DNA of 64,000 bases from Cinnamomum chago. Lineage: Eukaryota; Streptophyta; Magnoliopsida; Laurales; Lauraceae. The notes beneath the pieces were generated by a model. That model ran no database searches. It was given only the letters and a program-made list of their open reading frames with translations, and was not told where the DNA came from. Both the position numbers and the translations under genes were made by a program. Below, piece by piece: positions 12,376-24,200 of the stretch (within the stretch, counting starts at the first letter, position 1; every line of letters begins with the position of its first letter). Location: NCBI GenBank assembly GCA_038049695.1, contig CP142455.1, positions 33,331,501 to 33,395,500 of the forward strand. Reading direction: 5' to 3'.

Positions 12376-12599
12376 ATTGTTTATAACAAGAGTAGTTACA
12401 TAGCTGCTAATTATGAAGTAGGAAAGGAAATGCTTTGGTTGAAAAGATTTCTTCAAGCCCTGGGTTTGAAATAATGAGAGGATATAGTTTACTGTGACAA
12501 TCAGAGTGCTATTAATTTTAGCAAGAGCGTTCTATACCATGCCCGCACGAAACACGTTGATGTGAGATATCATTAAATTCAAGAGTCCAGACTAATCAA

Positions 12600-13849
12600 G
12601 TTTGGAGTCAGGGGTATTTTGATAATTATATATGGTTTTCTTGGGGAGAGTGGCTACCTACACACTGCAAAAATCTTTCCACACATTGCATTTAAAATAA
12701 AAAATAAAAATATCCCTAAACTACCCCCACTCCCCTCCTTCCCTCTCTCTCCTTGTTGTGGCCACCTCTGCCTAACCCTGCGCGCCATCAATCCCTCTCC
12801 CTCTCTCTCTCGCTCGCCGTCGGCAGCCCCCACGCGCCCATTGCTTCTTCCTCTCCCCCTTTTCCCTTTTCTCTCCCTCTCATTGCCTCTCCCTCTCGCA
12901 CGCCGCTGGCAGCCCCCGTCCCTCTCCCCCTTTCCCTCTCTCTTCTTCCTCTCTCCCCATCTCATCCGCCGCCAGCCCCCGCCAGAAAGCCCTCAGCCCT
13001 CTGCTTCTCCCTCTCCCTCTCCCCTTCTTTCTCTCTGCTTCTCGCCCGCCCCCAATCACCGCAGCCCCCGCCCGCCCTCTCCCTCTTTCTCCTTTTCTCC
13101 CTCTCCTCCCTCTTCGTCCCTCTCCCCTCTCCCCACCCGCCATTAACCCTCTCCCTCTCCCTCTCCCCCTCCCCTTCCCCACCCGCCCTCAGCCCTCTCC
13201 CTCTCCCTTCCCCGCCCACCCTATCTCCCCCCTCTTCCCCTCCTGTCTCTCTCCCTCTCCCTCCCCCTCCCTCGCTCCCTCCCCTCCGGCAGCACCAAGG
13301 GGATGGTGGGGGTGGGGTGGCCCGACAAGGAGAGGAGGGGTAGTTTATAAACTTTTTTATTTTTATTTTTTTAAATGCAGTGCGTGGAAAACAACTCTCT
13401 TTCTTGGGGACCAAGAAAGCGTAGATTATATATATATATATATAATGTAATATATAACCTTAAACCAAAGTAAAAGGAAAATCCAGTTTCTCTCCCATAG
13501 ACATACGCACTCTTGCCTAACCACGAGAACCTCTCATGTGATTATCTCTCTTCTGTGTGGCTTGATTATTCGATCGCAGATATCCGCATTTCCACACACG
13601 CACACAAGAAGGGCGTTTTTTGCAGATGCATCAGTCCAGCGCATGCCTGACAAGCAGGGAACCTGGCTCAATATATAAACAATCGGTATATGGCCATATG
13701 GTCACCCAAATGCCCAGATACACGCCTGCACTGTGCCCATGAACTAGGCACTAAAATGCCTCATAAATTACTAGCCACCAGCCAAGCCCATCCCCAGCGC
13801 CTCTAGGCTTTGGGCTTGAATATTAGGCCACCACAAAGAAACAAGCTAA
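12600..13849. other. Gene-free, CT-rich low-complexity DNA
   Basis: From about 12,730 to 13,300 the plus strand is almost entirely C and T, with CTCTCC and CCCTCT blocks. This opens long Pro/Ser/Leu-rich frames in all directions, none with a domain. A TA repeat lies at about 13,427-13,443. I see no gene here. Confidence 0.7.
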
Positions 13850-14172
13850 CGCGTCTGTTTGGCATCATTGCAGTGGAGTGCATGTTCCCATGTTCTCACG
13901 AGATTAAAAATGGAAACGCATTTGGACGAGACCTTTTTCAAGGTATCAGCAAAACGTTCCAAGGAACAACATGGCGCTCTCCCCTCCTCTCTCCCCCCTG
14001 TAACTTCATCCATCTCTCCTCATGCCATTGATCGAGCAGAACGAAAACAAACATAAACAAGAGACTGCATAACATAACCCATTTACCAGAAATCTAACAA
14101 AACCCCATTTCACATCAAGGCACTATAAAATGCAAACAGAACCTTTAAAACAACAAAATAAAATAAAAGTAA

Positions 14173-14212
<40 letters not shown>

Positions 14213-14511
14213 TGTTTTGCAGTGAATTCTGAAAATTGGGGCCCTCCTGTTCATTGATCTGAACTGATCATATAGTGGGACCCACCTTCAATGACCCCCA
14301 TAGAGCCAAAAGCTCGACTTTTGTAAGACCATGATGCCAAACTTTTTTCCTTTAGTTTATGTCACCAGTTGATCAACGAGATTAGGAATGATGTCCCAAG
14401 TGATGTTGACAAACAAGTTCTCCACTTCTCGATCTCGGCACAACCAATCTCAACACAACCTGATTTAAGCACAGGATTAGGATCATCATACGATTGATGC
14501 CAAACAAGCCC
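13850..14511. mobile_element. Harbinger/Tourist-like element, copy 1
   Basis: 662 bp bounded by TAA on both sides (13,847-13,849 and 14,512-14,514). Its inverted ends share CTGTTTGGCATCA (left) and CTTGTTTGGCATCA (right, inverted). A 3-bp TAA/TTA duplication is typical of PIF/Harbinger MITEs. It contains a CT microsatellite at about 14,176-14,207. A second, heavily interrupted copy lies at 43,634-48,789 at the corresponding place of block B copy 2. Confidence 0.65.
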
Positions 14512-15256
14512 TAAATGGCTGCCTAGCTAGCCATAGCCCTAAACCATATTGAAGTGAATTTCTAAAAACCCCATGTTGCTTGTTGCATTTCATTGACAGT
14601 CCCAGGCTTAGATAAAGGAGGTTTAACATCTTATTTATAATTGATGCCCAATAGCATTGTTAAAAAAAAAAAAAAATTAAATTCTTCTCTTTAGGCCCTA
14701 GATAGTGCAGGCTTTCTAAGGGCTTTAACCTACCTCAGGTGCATGCCGCATATGTTTGAGGGTAGGGCTTGGACAAGCTTAAGCCTGGTATGGTCTGGCC
14801 CTTTTCACAGCCCTACTTCAGTGCATGCACTGCAATTTATTAAAAAGATCCATGTCATATTGGATTTTATGACCAGCCGCCTGGTTCATGTCAACCCTCC
14901 TTTTTCCTAACTTGGGACCAGTTCATTGCAAACCCCATCAAAAAGGTGGAAATACCAAAAGGTAGGCTCCAGTAAGGAAAGCTGGATACATACAATCCCC
15001 TTGAACAATGCCTGGCAAACAGTTTTAGACCAGCACAATTTCAACAATCTCTCCATCTACTATCTCACTGGTCGTTGGTGTAAAAGAGACAAAAATGTCC
15101 AGTTTTCAGAATGGTTTTAGTCCTGGCATGCAAAGGAATATCCACATGGAAGCCAAGAAAGTTATTCCCAAGAGAACAAAAGTATCTAGGAGTGAAGCAT
15201 ACATACATATATGTTAGTGTGTAAGAACAAGGAGAATATCAGATCTACTCGAAGCA

Positions 15257-18200
15257 TCAAAAAGGGCAACGTTCTTGCTGAAAAAGATACACGGCAAGCA
15301 CTGAAATAAGTACAACTGCAACTGCTCCCCAAGCAAACTTCGAATTACGCTGCCTAGCCTCCTTTGGCTGTACTGTTTGAAGATTGGACTCAGCACCAAT
15401 AGTACCCACTGCCGAAATGGTGGGTCCCACTTCAGTCTCACATGCATCTATATGTTTTGCATGCCCATCTGCCTGATATAGAAATGAAGCAAATTTATTA
15501 GACCTGCACTGTATAGATCACAGTATTGACCCAACAAGGGATTTTTAAGAAATATCACAAGAAAATGTGAAAGGTAATGTCATACATAATATAACCAGCA
15601 GGTCTGGGCTCAACGAAATCATATGCACAATTGCAGTTCGATCCCTATCCAAGACAGGGACCCGCAAGGCTTAATAGACCCAGCTGATGGGGTCCACATG
15701 TTCCTCACGTTTTCTAATTTTTAGATTAATAATATTGCTTAGTTTGTTAGCTTTCTAATTTTATTGTTAATTAGAATTAGTAGCTTTCCTTAGTAGCTTT
15801 CCTTATTATGCTCTATATATATAGAAGAGCTTATTGTTAATTTTTCATGCTTTACAATTAATAATAGATTTCTCTGAGGTTGCTCACGTGAGTTTTGGTT
15901 GATTATGGTTTCATTTGTGCCCTAGTGGCTGGAATCCATCTTTGGATTCGATCAATCCTTTGGGAGATTGATCTACTACATGATCGCTGCGTCAATTGGT
16001 ATCAGAGTCGAAGCGATCGCCGGGGAGACGTTTTTCTTTCCCGAAATTTTTCTCTCGTCCCCTCTCCATTCCATGGAACCCTCTGTCTATCCACCGAACT
16101 CACCGCCACACTCCTCTTTCCTATCCAACCCATTCCCGTCCCTCTATCCAACCAGCCGAGACCACGTAACCATTCCAACCATCCGAAATTCCTCAAAACC
16201 GACGTCCAGCCCCAACAAAACCCCTAATCCCCAAGCCCTAATCTTCCACTTTTCCCAAATCCCGAACCCAGACCTGCCGAAAAACCCCTCAACCCAAACA
16301 CCCTGCACACCCAAATTCCCTAAGCCAGACAGCCCATCCTAGCCATTCCGCCCATCTCCCGCAACCAAAACCCCACCCATCAACCACCCAGATCCTTCAT
16401 CGAAAGCCCAAATCAGAGAGAAAAAAAAAGGAAGAAGAAAGAGCAGCAACAAAGAGAAGGAGATCTGAGTTGAGGCATACCTGGCACCACGAGTCGTTGC
16501 TGCCCTTTCCCCCGACGACCACTGGCTCTCAAACCTGCGCCCAGCATCGCAACAGCCAACTACCATCGCCATCGCAGCAGCCAGCCAGCATCCTCATCGC
16601 CATCGCTAGCGCCTTCCCACAACCCTCATCGTCCTTCTGACCATCACCAGCGCCTTCCCCCTTGTTCATTCCCCTTTGTTTTGAGTCGAAACAGGTTAGA
16701 GGAAACCTCTTATTTTTCCTTTCTGCACAGGTCCCACGAACTGCAAAAGGCATTTTTTCCCACGTGTCCAAGACGTGCCTGGTGTTAATCTGGGCCTAGT
16801 CTGCCGCCTGGGCTTACCTTGACTCTGGGCCCAATCTAAGCCAAACTCGGCCCACTAGCAGTTACATTAAAAAAAAAAAAAAACCCTCTTCCATGGCTAC
16901 TCGCACCGGGCAAATTTTTCGTGGCAAACTCACTAACATTCAGCGCAATGATTGCATAAGGGATTTATATGAATGGGTCGATGCTTTACAGCTCACAGTC
17001 GATGAACTTGCTAAGGCCCCTTCAAACCCTCATGGTGAATCTTCTAGCACTTCTGGCTCACTCTCACCAATTGGATCATATTCCCCGAGAATCAATCTAA
17101 GAGTTCTTTCAACATCTCTTTGCAGACGGGGCTGTTGACAATATTCCACCCGGCCCGTGCCAAGATGATCTATTGCGGAAAATCAAATTAGAGGTTGCTG
17201 ATTTTTCTGGTCAAGGTGATGCTCAAGCCCTTCTTGACTGCCCTACTTCAATTGAGGATTATTTCACCTGGTATCACATTGAAGATCCCCAACGAGTCAC
17301 TTTTGTCAAGATGAAGGTAAAGGGTCCTGCTCGAATTTGGTGGAAAAGCATTGATGACCGCAATGTGCAAATGGGTCGCCCTCCTATCACCCGTTGGGAA
17401 GTTATGAAAGAGAGACTAGAAGATAAGTTTTTGCTTTCTGACTACATTGATTCCTTTAATAGCGAGCTTATCAATCTTCATCAAGGCTCTATGACCATGG
17501 ATGAATACACTCATAAGTTCCATGAGCTTTGTATTCGATGCAAGACTAATGAAGATGATCATCTGATGGTCACCCGTTACTGGGAAAGATTGTGCCCAGA
17601 TATCCAGGATAGATTGGACGTATTTAACTTCGCCACTGTTGATGCAATTTCTAGCAAGGCGCGACGCATCGAGCAAACACTGCGTCAGCAAATTGGGCGA
17701 AGTTTCGCTAACCAAGCCGGGGAGTCCCATAAAAGGGTCCATATTTTGCTTTCAATTGGGCCCCACAGCAAGGGTTCCGACCACCTCTAACCCAACCATA
17801 GAATCAAATCCAAAAGCAGCAACAAGCTCCACCATAGGGTCAACAGACTCATCGGCCCAATCAAAAATGGCAACCCAATCAGAATACTGCTAAAAGCGCT
17901 GGCATAGCCCCTAAGCGCGACATTGTCTGTCATTCTTGCAAAAACCGAGGTCATTACGCTAGAGAATGTCCTCACAAGAATCTGCATTGTGAAGGTGAAC
18001 CTCATGATGAAGAACAGCATGATGAGGAAATCGAAATGGAGAAACCTGATGCACAACTTCCACCCGAGCCAGAGTTCGCACTTGAGGTATTCACTCCTAA
18101 TGATGACAGCCCATTGCTTTTCCTTCACCGCCGCCTCTTGGTTGCAGATGGTATTGAGGAAGACGATGAAAACCAAGCTCCAATTTTCAGAACAAGAATT

Positions 18201-21200
18201 ACTTGTAAAGGAAGAGCTTGCAATGCCATCATTGATGGTGGAAGTGCTGTGTCATATCCAAAGAGGCAGTTGATAAACTTCAGTTGCCAACTATAAAGCA
18301 TCCGAGGCCTTACAGAGTTGCATGAGTAAATGATTATTCGATTCCCGTCAACCGCCGATGCATTGTTCCCTTGAAGATGGGCTCGTATGAAGATAATGTC
18401 CTGTGTGATGTTATTCCGATGAATGTTGCCCACATCTTATTTGGCAGACCTTGGCTGAAACGCTTGAAGGTCATCACTGATCACGCAAATAACACCTACA
18501 CTTTTACATGGAATGGACGCAGAATCCAATTGAAGCCCATGAAAACTCCATTCTCTGTTAAGCAAACCACGCCTACTTCCTCTCCTCACATCCTTACCAA
18601 GCGCAAATTTGAAGTTGAAAGTCAAGCAAGGCGTTTGGTTGCCAGAAAGGTAACTGAATCAAATGAAGACTCCAAGCCATCCCCTCACACCAAAGAATGA
18701 TGGAAGCTTGCGTATGTGCATGGATAGTCATGCTATCAATAAAATCACTGTAAAGTATCACTTCCCTATCCCTAGACTTGATGATATGCTTGATCTTATG
18801 ACTAGTGCTTCTGTTTTTTCTAAGATCGATCTTCGCAGTGGTTATCATCAAATCAAAATTAGACCAAGTGATGAATGGAAGACGGCCCTAAAAACTAAAG
18901 ATGGTCTTTATGAATGGTTGGTCATGCCTTTTGGTCTTTCTAATGCTCCTAGCACAGTCATGCGTGTTATGAATCAATTGCTAAAACCATTCATTGGGAG
19001 GTTTGTTGTTGTCTACTTCGATGATATCTTGATTTACAGCAAATCCAAACAGGAGCATCTTGATCACTTGAAGAGCATCTTTGAGGTTCTTCGCCGGGAA
19101 CGCTTCTATGCTAATCTGAAAAAGTGCACTTTTATGAGTAATTCTGTGATTTTCCTTGGTTTTGTTGTCTCTTCTAACGGTATTGCAATGGACCCATCCA
19201 AGATTCAAGCTATCCTCGATTGGCCTATCCCACAAACTCTTGTTGAAGTTCGTAGTTTTCATGGACTTATTACTTTCTATAAAAGGTTCATTCGGGATTT
19301 CAGCAGAATTATGGCTCCAATCACTAATTGTATGAAACAAGGTAAATTTCAATGAACAAGTGCAGCAACTAGAGCTTTTGGAGAAATCAAGCGCAAGATC
19401 ACGGAAGTCCCTGTCCTACGACTTCTAGATTTTAACGAAGTCTTTGAAGTTGCTTGTGATGCTTCTCATATCGGCATTGGAGGAGTCCTTAGCCAAGAAG
19501 GTCACCCGATTGCATTTTTCAGCGAAAATCTCTCCGATGCCAAACACCGATATTCTATTTATGATCTCGAATTCTACACCATTGTGCAAGCATTGCGACA
19601 TTGGCGTCATTACTTGGTTGGCAACGACTTTGTCTTATATTCTGATCACGAGGCTTTGAAGCATATACAGTCACAACAGCATGTAAGTGATCGTCGCATT
19701 AAATGGAGCTCTTACCTTCAACAATTCACATTCAGTCTCCGCCATAAAGCTAGCAAAGAAAATTTAGTAGATGATGCTTTAAGTCGCCGGAAACATCTCC
19801 TCACTACTATGGCAATCACTGTCACTGGTTTTGAGCAAATAAAACAGGAGTACACAAATGACAAGGATTTCGGCACAATCTACGCAGATCTTCTTAACGG
19901 CGACATGGATCAGCACCCTCATGACAGCATACATGATGGGTTCTTATTCGGAGGTAACAAACTTGGCCTCCCTACTACTTCCATTCGAGAACATATTGTT
20001 CGTGAATTACATTTAGGGTTGCAACGGTCATTTGGGACGTGACAAGACACTCGCTCTCGTGGATTATCGTTTCTATTGGCCACGCATGCGAGTTACTGTT
20101 ATCAACATATGTGAAAGATGTCGCACCTGTCAATTGGCTAAAGGTAACAAGAAGAATACAGGTTTATATCAGCCTTTGCCTATTCCTCATGTCCCATGGG
20201 AAAATATTAGCATGGATTTTGTGTTAAGCCTTCCAAAGACTGCACGGAAAGTTGATTCCATCTTTGTTGTTGTTGATCGTTTTTCTAAAATGGCACATTT
20301 CATTCCGTGCACCACAACATCCGATGCCTACAAAGTAGCTCAACTATTCTTCAAAGAAGTTGTCCGACTTCATGGCCTCCCCAAGACAATTGTTTCAGAT
20401 CATGACACCAAATTTATGAGTTACTTTTGGAAGACATTGTGGATGACAGCCAAGACAAAGCTTCACTTCTCTACTGCTTACCATCCGCAAATTGATGGAC
20501 AAACTGAAGTTGTTAATAGAAGCCTTGGCCAATTGTTACGATGCCTTGTACAAGATCATATCACCACATGGGATCAGATTCTACCAATGGCTGAATTTGC
20601 TTACAACAATTCAGTTAATCGGTCCACAGGTAGCTCACCATTTGAAGCAGTCATAGGTGTTCGACCACGCTTGCCTGTTGATCTTGTCCCACAGTGTGTT
20701 GAAGCACGCCCTTGTGCTGAAGCTAATAAATTCATCAAACACATGCAACAAATACATGATGAAGTTCGACAACATATTGCAGCTAGGAATGACAGTTACA
20801 AGGCTCATACTAACAAACGTCGTCGTTTTCTAGAGTTTTCTGAAGGAGACATGGTTATGGTCCGTATTCATCTGGAAAGGTTACCCCCAAGTGCCAACAA
20901 GAAGTTACATATGAGGAATACAGGCCCATTCAAAGTGTTGAAGAAGCTCAGTTCGAATGCATATTATCTCGAGTTGCCATCTGATCTTGGTATAAGCTCT
21001 ACATTCAATGTCGCCAATCTCACTCTTTATGGTGGGCATGATAATGAGGACGATTCTGATGAGCAAATCATTACGTTACCGGCTGCTCCGCCACCGCCAC
21101 CGTCTGATAAAATCATTGATGTTCTTGATGATACGCTTGTTTCTACTCGTCGCAGAGAATTTCAAAAGTTCCTTGTTCATTGGCAAAATCAGCCCATCTC

Positions 21201-24200
21201 AAATGCTACCTGGATTACTGCTACCGATTTCCAATGTCTGAATCTAGATATTTATGAGCACTATCAAGCAATTAACTCATCTGAGTTAAGTTCTTTCAAG
21301 CCGGGAAGAGTTGATGCAGTTTGATCCCTATCCAAGACAGGGACCCGCAAGACTTGATGGACCCAGGTAATGGGGTCCACATGTTCCTCACGTTTTCTAA
21401 TTTTTTAGATTAGTAATATTGCTTAGTTTGCTAGCTTTCTAATTTTATTGTTAATTAGAATTTGTAGCTTTCCTTATTATGCTCTATATATACAGAAGAG
21501 CCTATTGTTAATTTTTCATGCTTTACAATTAATAATAGATTTCTCTGAGGTTGCTCACGTGATTTTTGGTTGATTATGGTTTCGTTTGTGCCCTAGTGGC
21601 TGGAATCCATCTTTGGATTCGATCAATCCTTCGGGAGATTGATCTACTACACGATCACTGCATCAATACACATTATGAGGTATTATATGGTGTTCACCAA
21701 GAGAAACCTCCATTTGCTGTTGTTCAGTGGGGGGTGTTCAACCAGCAATGTTACAGGTTGGATTTTATGTAAATAGCAATATCTAATATCACTTCTTTCT
21801 TTGGCAAATCGCTTTCAATCTCTCTCCAACTGTTTTGCAGTGATTTCAAGTAGCTTTCCATGATTCAAAATAATAGTCCATTGAGATTTGGGTTTCGAAG
21901 TGGAAATTACATTACATAGGATACCACATTCCTTGATTTTTCAGCCTCAAATGGGAAATTTGCCAACCATTTAAGGTAGCATGTAGGTTCAGGGGCATAA
22001 TCCCGCAAAGGTATAGGACCAAAGATCAAGTTTGTAAACATCTTGCCTCAACAGAATATGTAATGAGCCAAAACGAAGCAATTGTTTTCAATTACCAATC
22101 AATATCAATTGGTATTGATTAAGGATTTGGGGTGGAAAGGAAATTCAGTATCCCCAATTTGGTTTCCAAAATCCACAATACCCAAACAAACATGGGAAAA
22201 GAGAGCCTTGCATTATCCAAAATACAAGCTAATTACAATTTGGGTATAGAAAGTATGATCATAAATCTTCAGCCAATTACGACTTGGGTATAGAAAGTGT
22301 AATCATCAATCTTCACAAAAGTAACTTAGATAACTAAAAGTGAAATCAACCAGAATACCAACCTGGAAACTAGTAGCAGAAGACTCCCTAACTGTCTCCT
22401 TGAGTTGTTTCAAATATTGAGCAGTAGCTGCATCATTCTTAAGGAAGACCGACTCTTTCACATGTACATTGCCCACCTGGGTCACAAAAAGAGAGGTATC
22501 ATTTTTTGCTTTACAGTATTTCTCCTCTAAACTGTCCTTCTCTTTTGTTATAGAGCTAATCTGCATATAAAAGACAACTTTATCTTTAAAATGCAAGTGG
22601 CTGATTTCAATTTTTCAGTTCTGAACTCTAATGCAGGATAATTAGACATCTAAAAATCAATACTTCCGTCTATTTCCTGTGCATGTCTTTAGCATTGTCT
22701 TTGAAGCGTTATTTATAAAATATTGTCACACCTAGAGCAATTACAATTAATCTAGTAATATATTATTGTAAGTTGGAACAAACACATGTCAATGTTGCAC
22801 TAAGAGGCATCACACAGAGAGTTGGGCCGATAAGTATGCAAACTTTTCTAATGATTATGCACATATAATGAGATTAAAGCCGCACAACACTGACGTAAAT
22901 TCTACATGAAAAAAAATTTAGAATAGAGATAAGATCACCACCTTCTCAAGGAGAAAATGGTAAGATTGACATGAGAAGCTTTGAACTTTGACCCTTATTT
23001 CAGAGGATAAAGTGCAGTGGCTGGAAAGGGGGTTTTCATCTTCATCTTTCTTTTTCCCTCTTTTTTTTTGGGTGGGTTTTGTGTGTGTGTGTGTGGGGTT
23101 GGGGGGGGGGTTTGACAAATCACCACAAACAGATGGATTTCCCATGCCATTCCACTGGTCTTGTGGGTATATTATCCAAGATGATATTATTAAGGGGTTT
23201 ATGGAGTTTTATTATGTGAGAACTTCTAGAAGTTCTCTAAAATGTTATTCTCATCTTTCATCTCTCTCATTCCAATAGGGAGAAAAGACAGCAACAATTG
23301 AGAAGTGCAGGCCAGTTGGTCTGGTTGGAAGCATTAGAAGCTAATTTTCTAAGGTGTTGGCAAAGCAATCAAAGGAAGTGATGAGCTTGATTATCTCCTA
23401 TCCAAGGTGGTTAAGCTGGTTTATGTGTCAGTCCAATACATGTATTGATTCAAGAAAAAGATAAAAGAGGTCAGAATTTGGTAAAGGTGGATATGAAAAT
23501 AGATAAGAGTTCACATTTTTGGTGAAGGTGGACAAGAAAATGCCTTTGTTATTATTGGTGACATGGAAAGAACATATGACCAAGTGGAGTTTTTCTTTTC
23601 TTCTTCGCATAATGGAAGATCGATTTTGGCCACAAATGGCATGGATGGATGGAGGAATGTAGTTCTTCAGCGAAGTTCCACCCAAATGCATGCGCAGATG
23701 AAGCAATGCAGTTGTTCAGCACGGTTTTCCTTTTCAACTATCCCATATGCTGTCTTTAGGGTTTCCATGGGTCCTATCCAGTATGAATGTTAATAGAAGA
23801 GTCATTGTTGGGATTTACTCTGACAAGACTTCCACACAAAAGGTCACACACAAATACAGAAGGGTTCACCCTGCCATGGGCTATGAACTCGATTAATCTA
23901 ATATGGAAAATGACACCATAATAGATATAGGAGAATAAATCATAAATCTAATCCAAGAGATCAAGACAAAGTAAAATGGAATTTGAAGAAATTTCTTTGT
24001 TCTTTCTACTACTGTAATCCACCCAAATATTTTTATTTTTTATATTTTTTCGCAATGGACCTCTGAAATGGTTCACCAAATTCCAAATCAGCCGAAACAT
24101 TTCAGTTTAGAGGCCAAAACAGGGTCCAAAACAAAATTTGACAACTATGCATGAATTGCATTCAGATTTTTACGACAAAAAAGTTCTCACCATAAGATAA

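Larger units (their letters stand above)
2885..12590 (+). repeat. Duplicated block A, copy 1
   Basis: Sequence from about 2,885 onward is colinear with about 30,424-39,675, in the same orientation. Shared landmarks are the GGCTGCAGAAAACCT-type stretch near 2,930 and 30,465, the TGAGTAGTGAGTTTG stretch near 3,135 and 30,652, the CTTAGGTTGCATCATGTTAC stretch near 3,270 and 38,015, and the degenerate copia reverse-transcriptase remnant at the right end. Copy 1 carries a copia element (3,746-9,133), a MITE (about 9,392-9,730) and a hAT-like element (10,582-12,097) that copy 2 lacks. Homology with copy 2 stops near 12,120. The copia remnant continues in copy 1 to about 12,590. Confidence 0.85.
9332..12590 (+). 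pseudogene. Old copia reverse transcriptase/RNase H remnant, copy 1
   Basis: Plus-strand translation in several frames gives LKNKWVFKLKKD near 9,340, VDDILIVG near 10,110, a tether region with ERLNMKNAKS near 10,290, and an RNase H end with NQSAINFSKS and HARTKHVDVRYH near 12,500-12,570. The order is reverse transcriptase then RNase H of Ty1/copia. Many stops are present, and two DNA transposons (9,392-9,730 and 10,582-12,097) interrupt it. No LTR is attached. A sister copy lies at about 38,640-39,675, so this remnant predates the block duplication. Confidence 0.85.
15632..21665 (+). mobile_element. Ty3/gypsy LTR retrotransposon in the last WIT intron
   Basis: Element of about 6.0 kb on the plus strand, antisense to WIT. 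The LTRs are 15,632-15,994 and 21,315-21,665. A tRNA-Met primer site (15,997-16,007) follows the first LTR, and a purine tract (about 21,299-21,310) precedes the second. The order protease, reverse transcriptase, RNase H, integrase is that of gypsy elements. The C-terminus resembles a chromodomain ([16 protein letters not shown]). The same intron in the duplicated copy (near 49,900) has no element. A clear 5-bp target duplication was not found (ACAAT before versus TCAAT or ATACA after), so the outer ends could shift by a few bases. Confidence 0.93.
13850..22381 (+). repeat. Duplicated block B, copy 1 (WIT 3' region)
   Basis: Colinear with 43,634-50,626 in the same orientation. It covers the TAA-flanked MITE, the WIT 3' flank, the tail-anchor exon, the last intron and the last few bases of exon 4. 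Copy 1 uniquely contains a gypsy element (15,632-21,665). The empty site lies in copy 2 near 49,900. The left limit of homology coincides with the end of the MITE. Confidence 0.9.

Noticed and set aside
12619-13343. Long overlapping open frames rich in Pro, Ser, Leu or Gly, Arg on both strands
   Set aside because: The DNA is almost pure CT on one strand. Such composition opens all frames, and no domain or codon bias supports a gene.
15214-15447. 77-codon frame over the WIT tail exon
   Set aside because: Wrong frame. The frame giving [19 protein letters not shown] agrees with WIT proteins and with the splice phase.
15632-21665. Reading the gypsy element as autonomous
   Set aside because: Although the integrase segment is open for 430 codons, at least five frame breaks lie upstream in gag, protease and reverse transcriptase.
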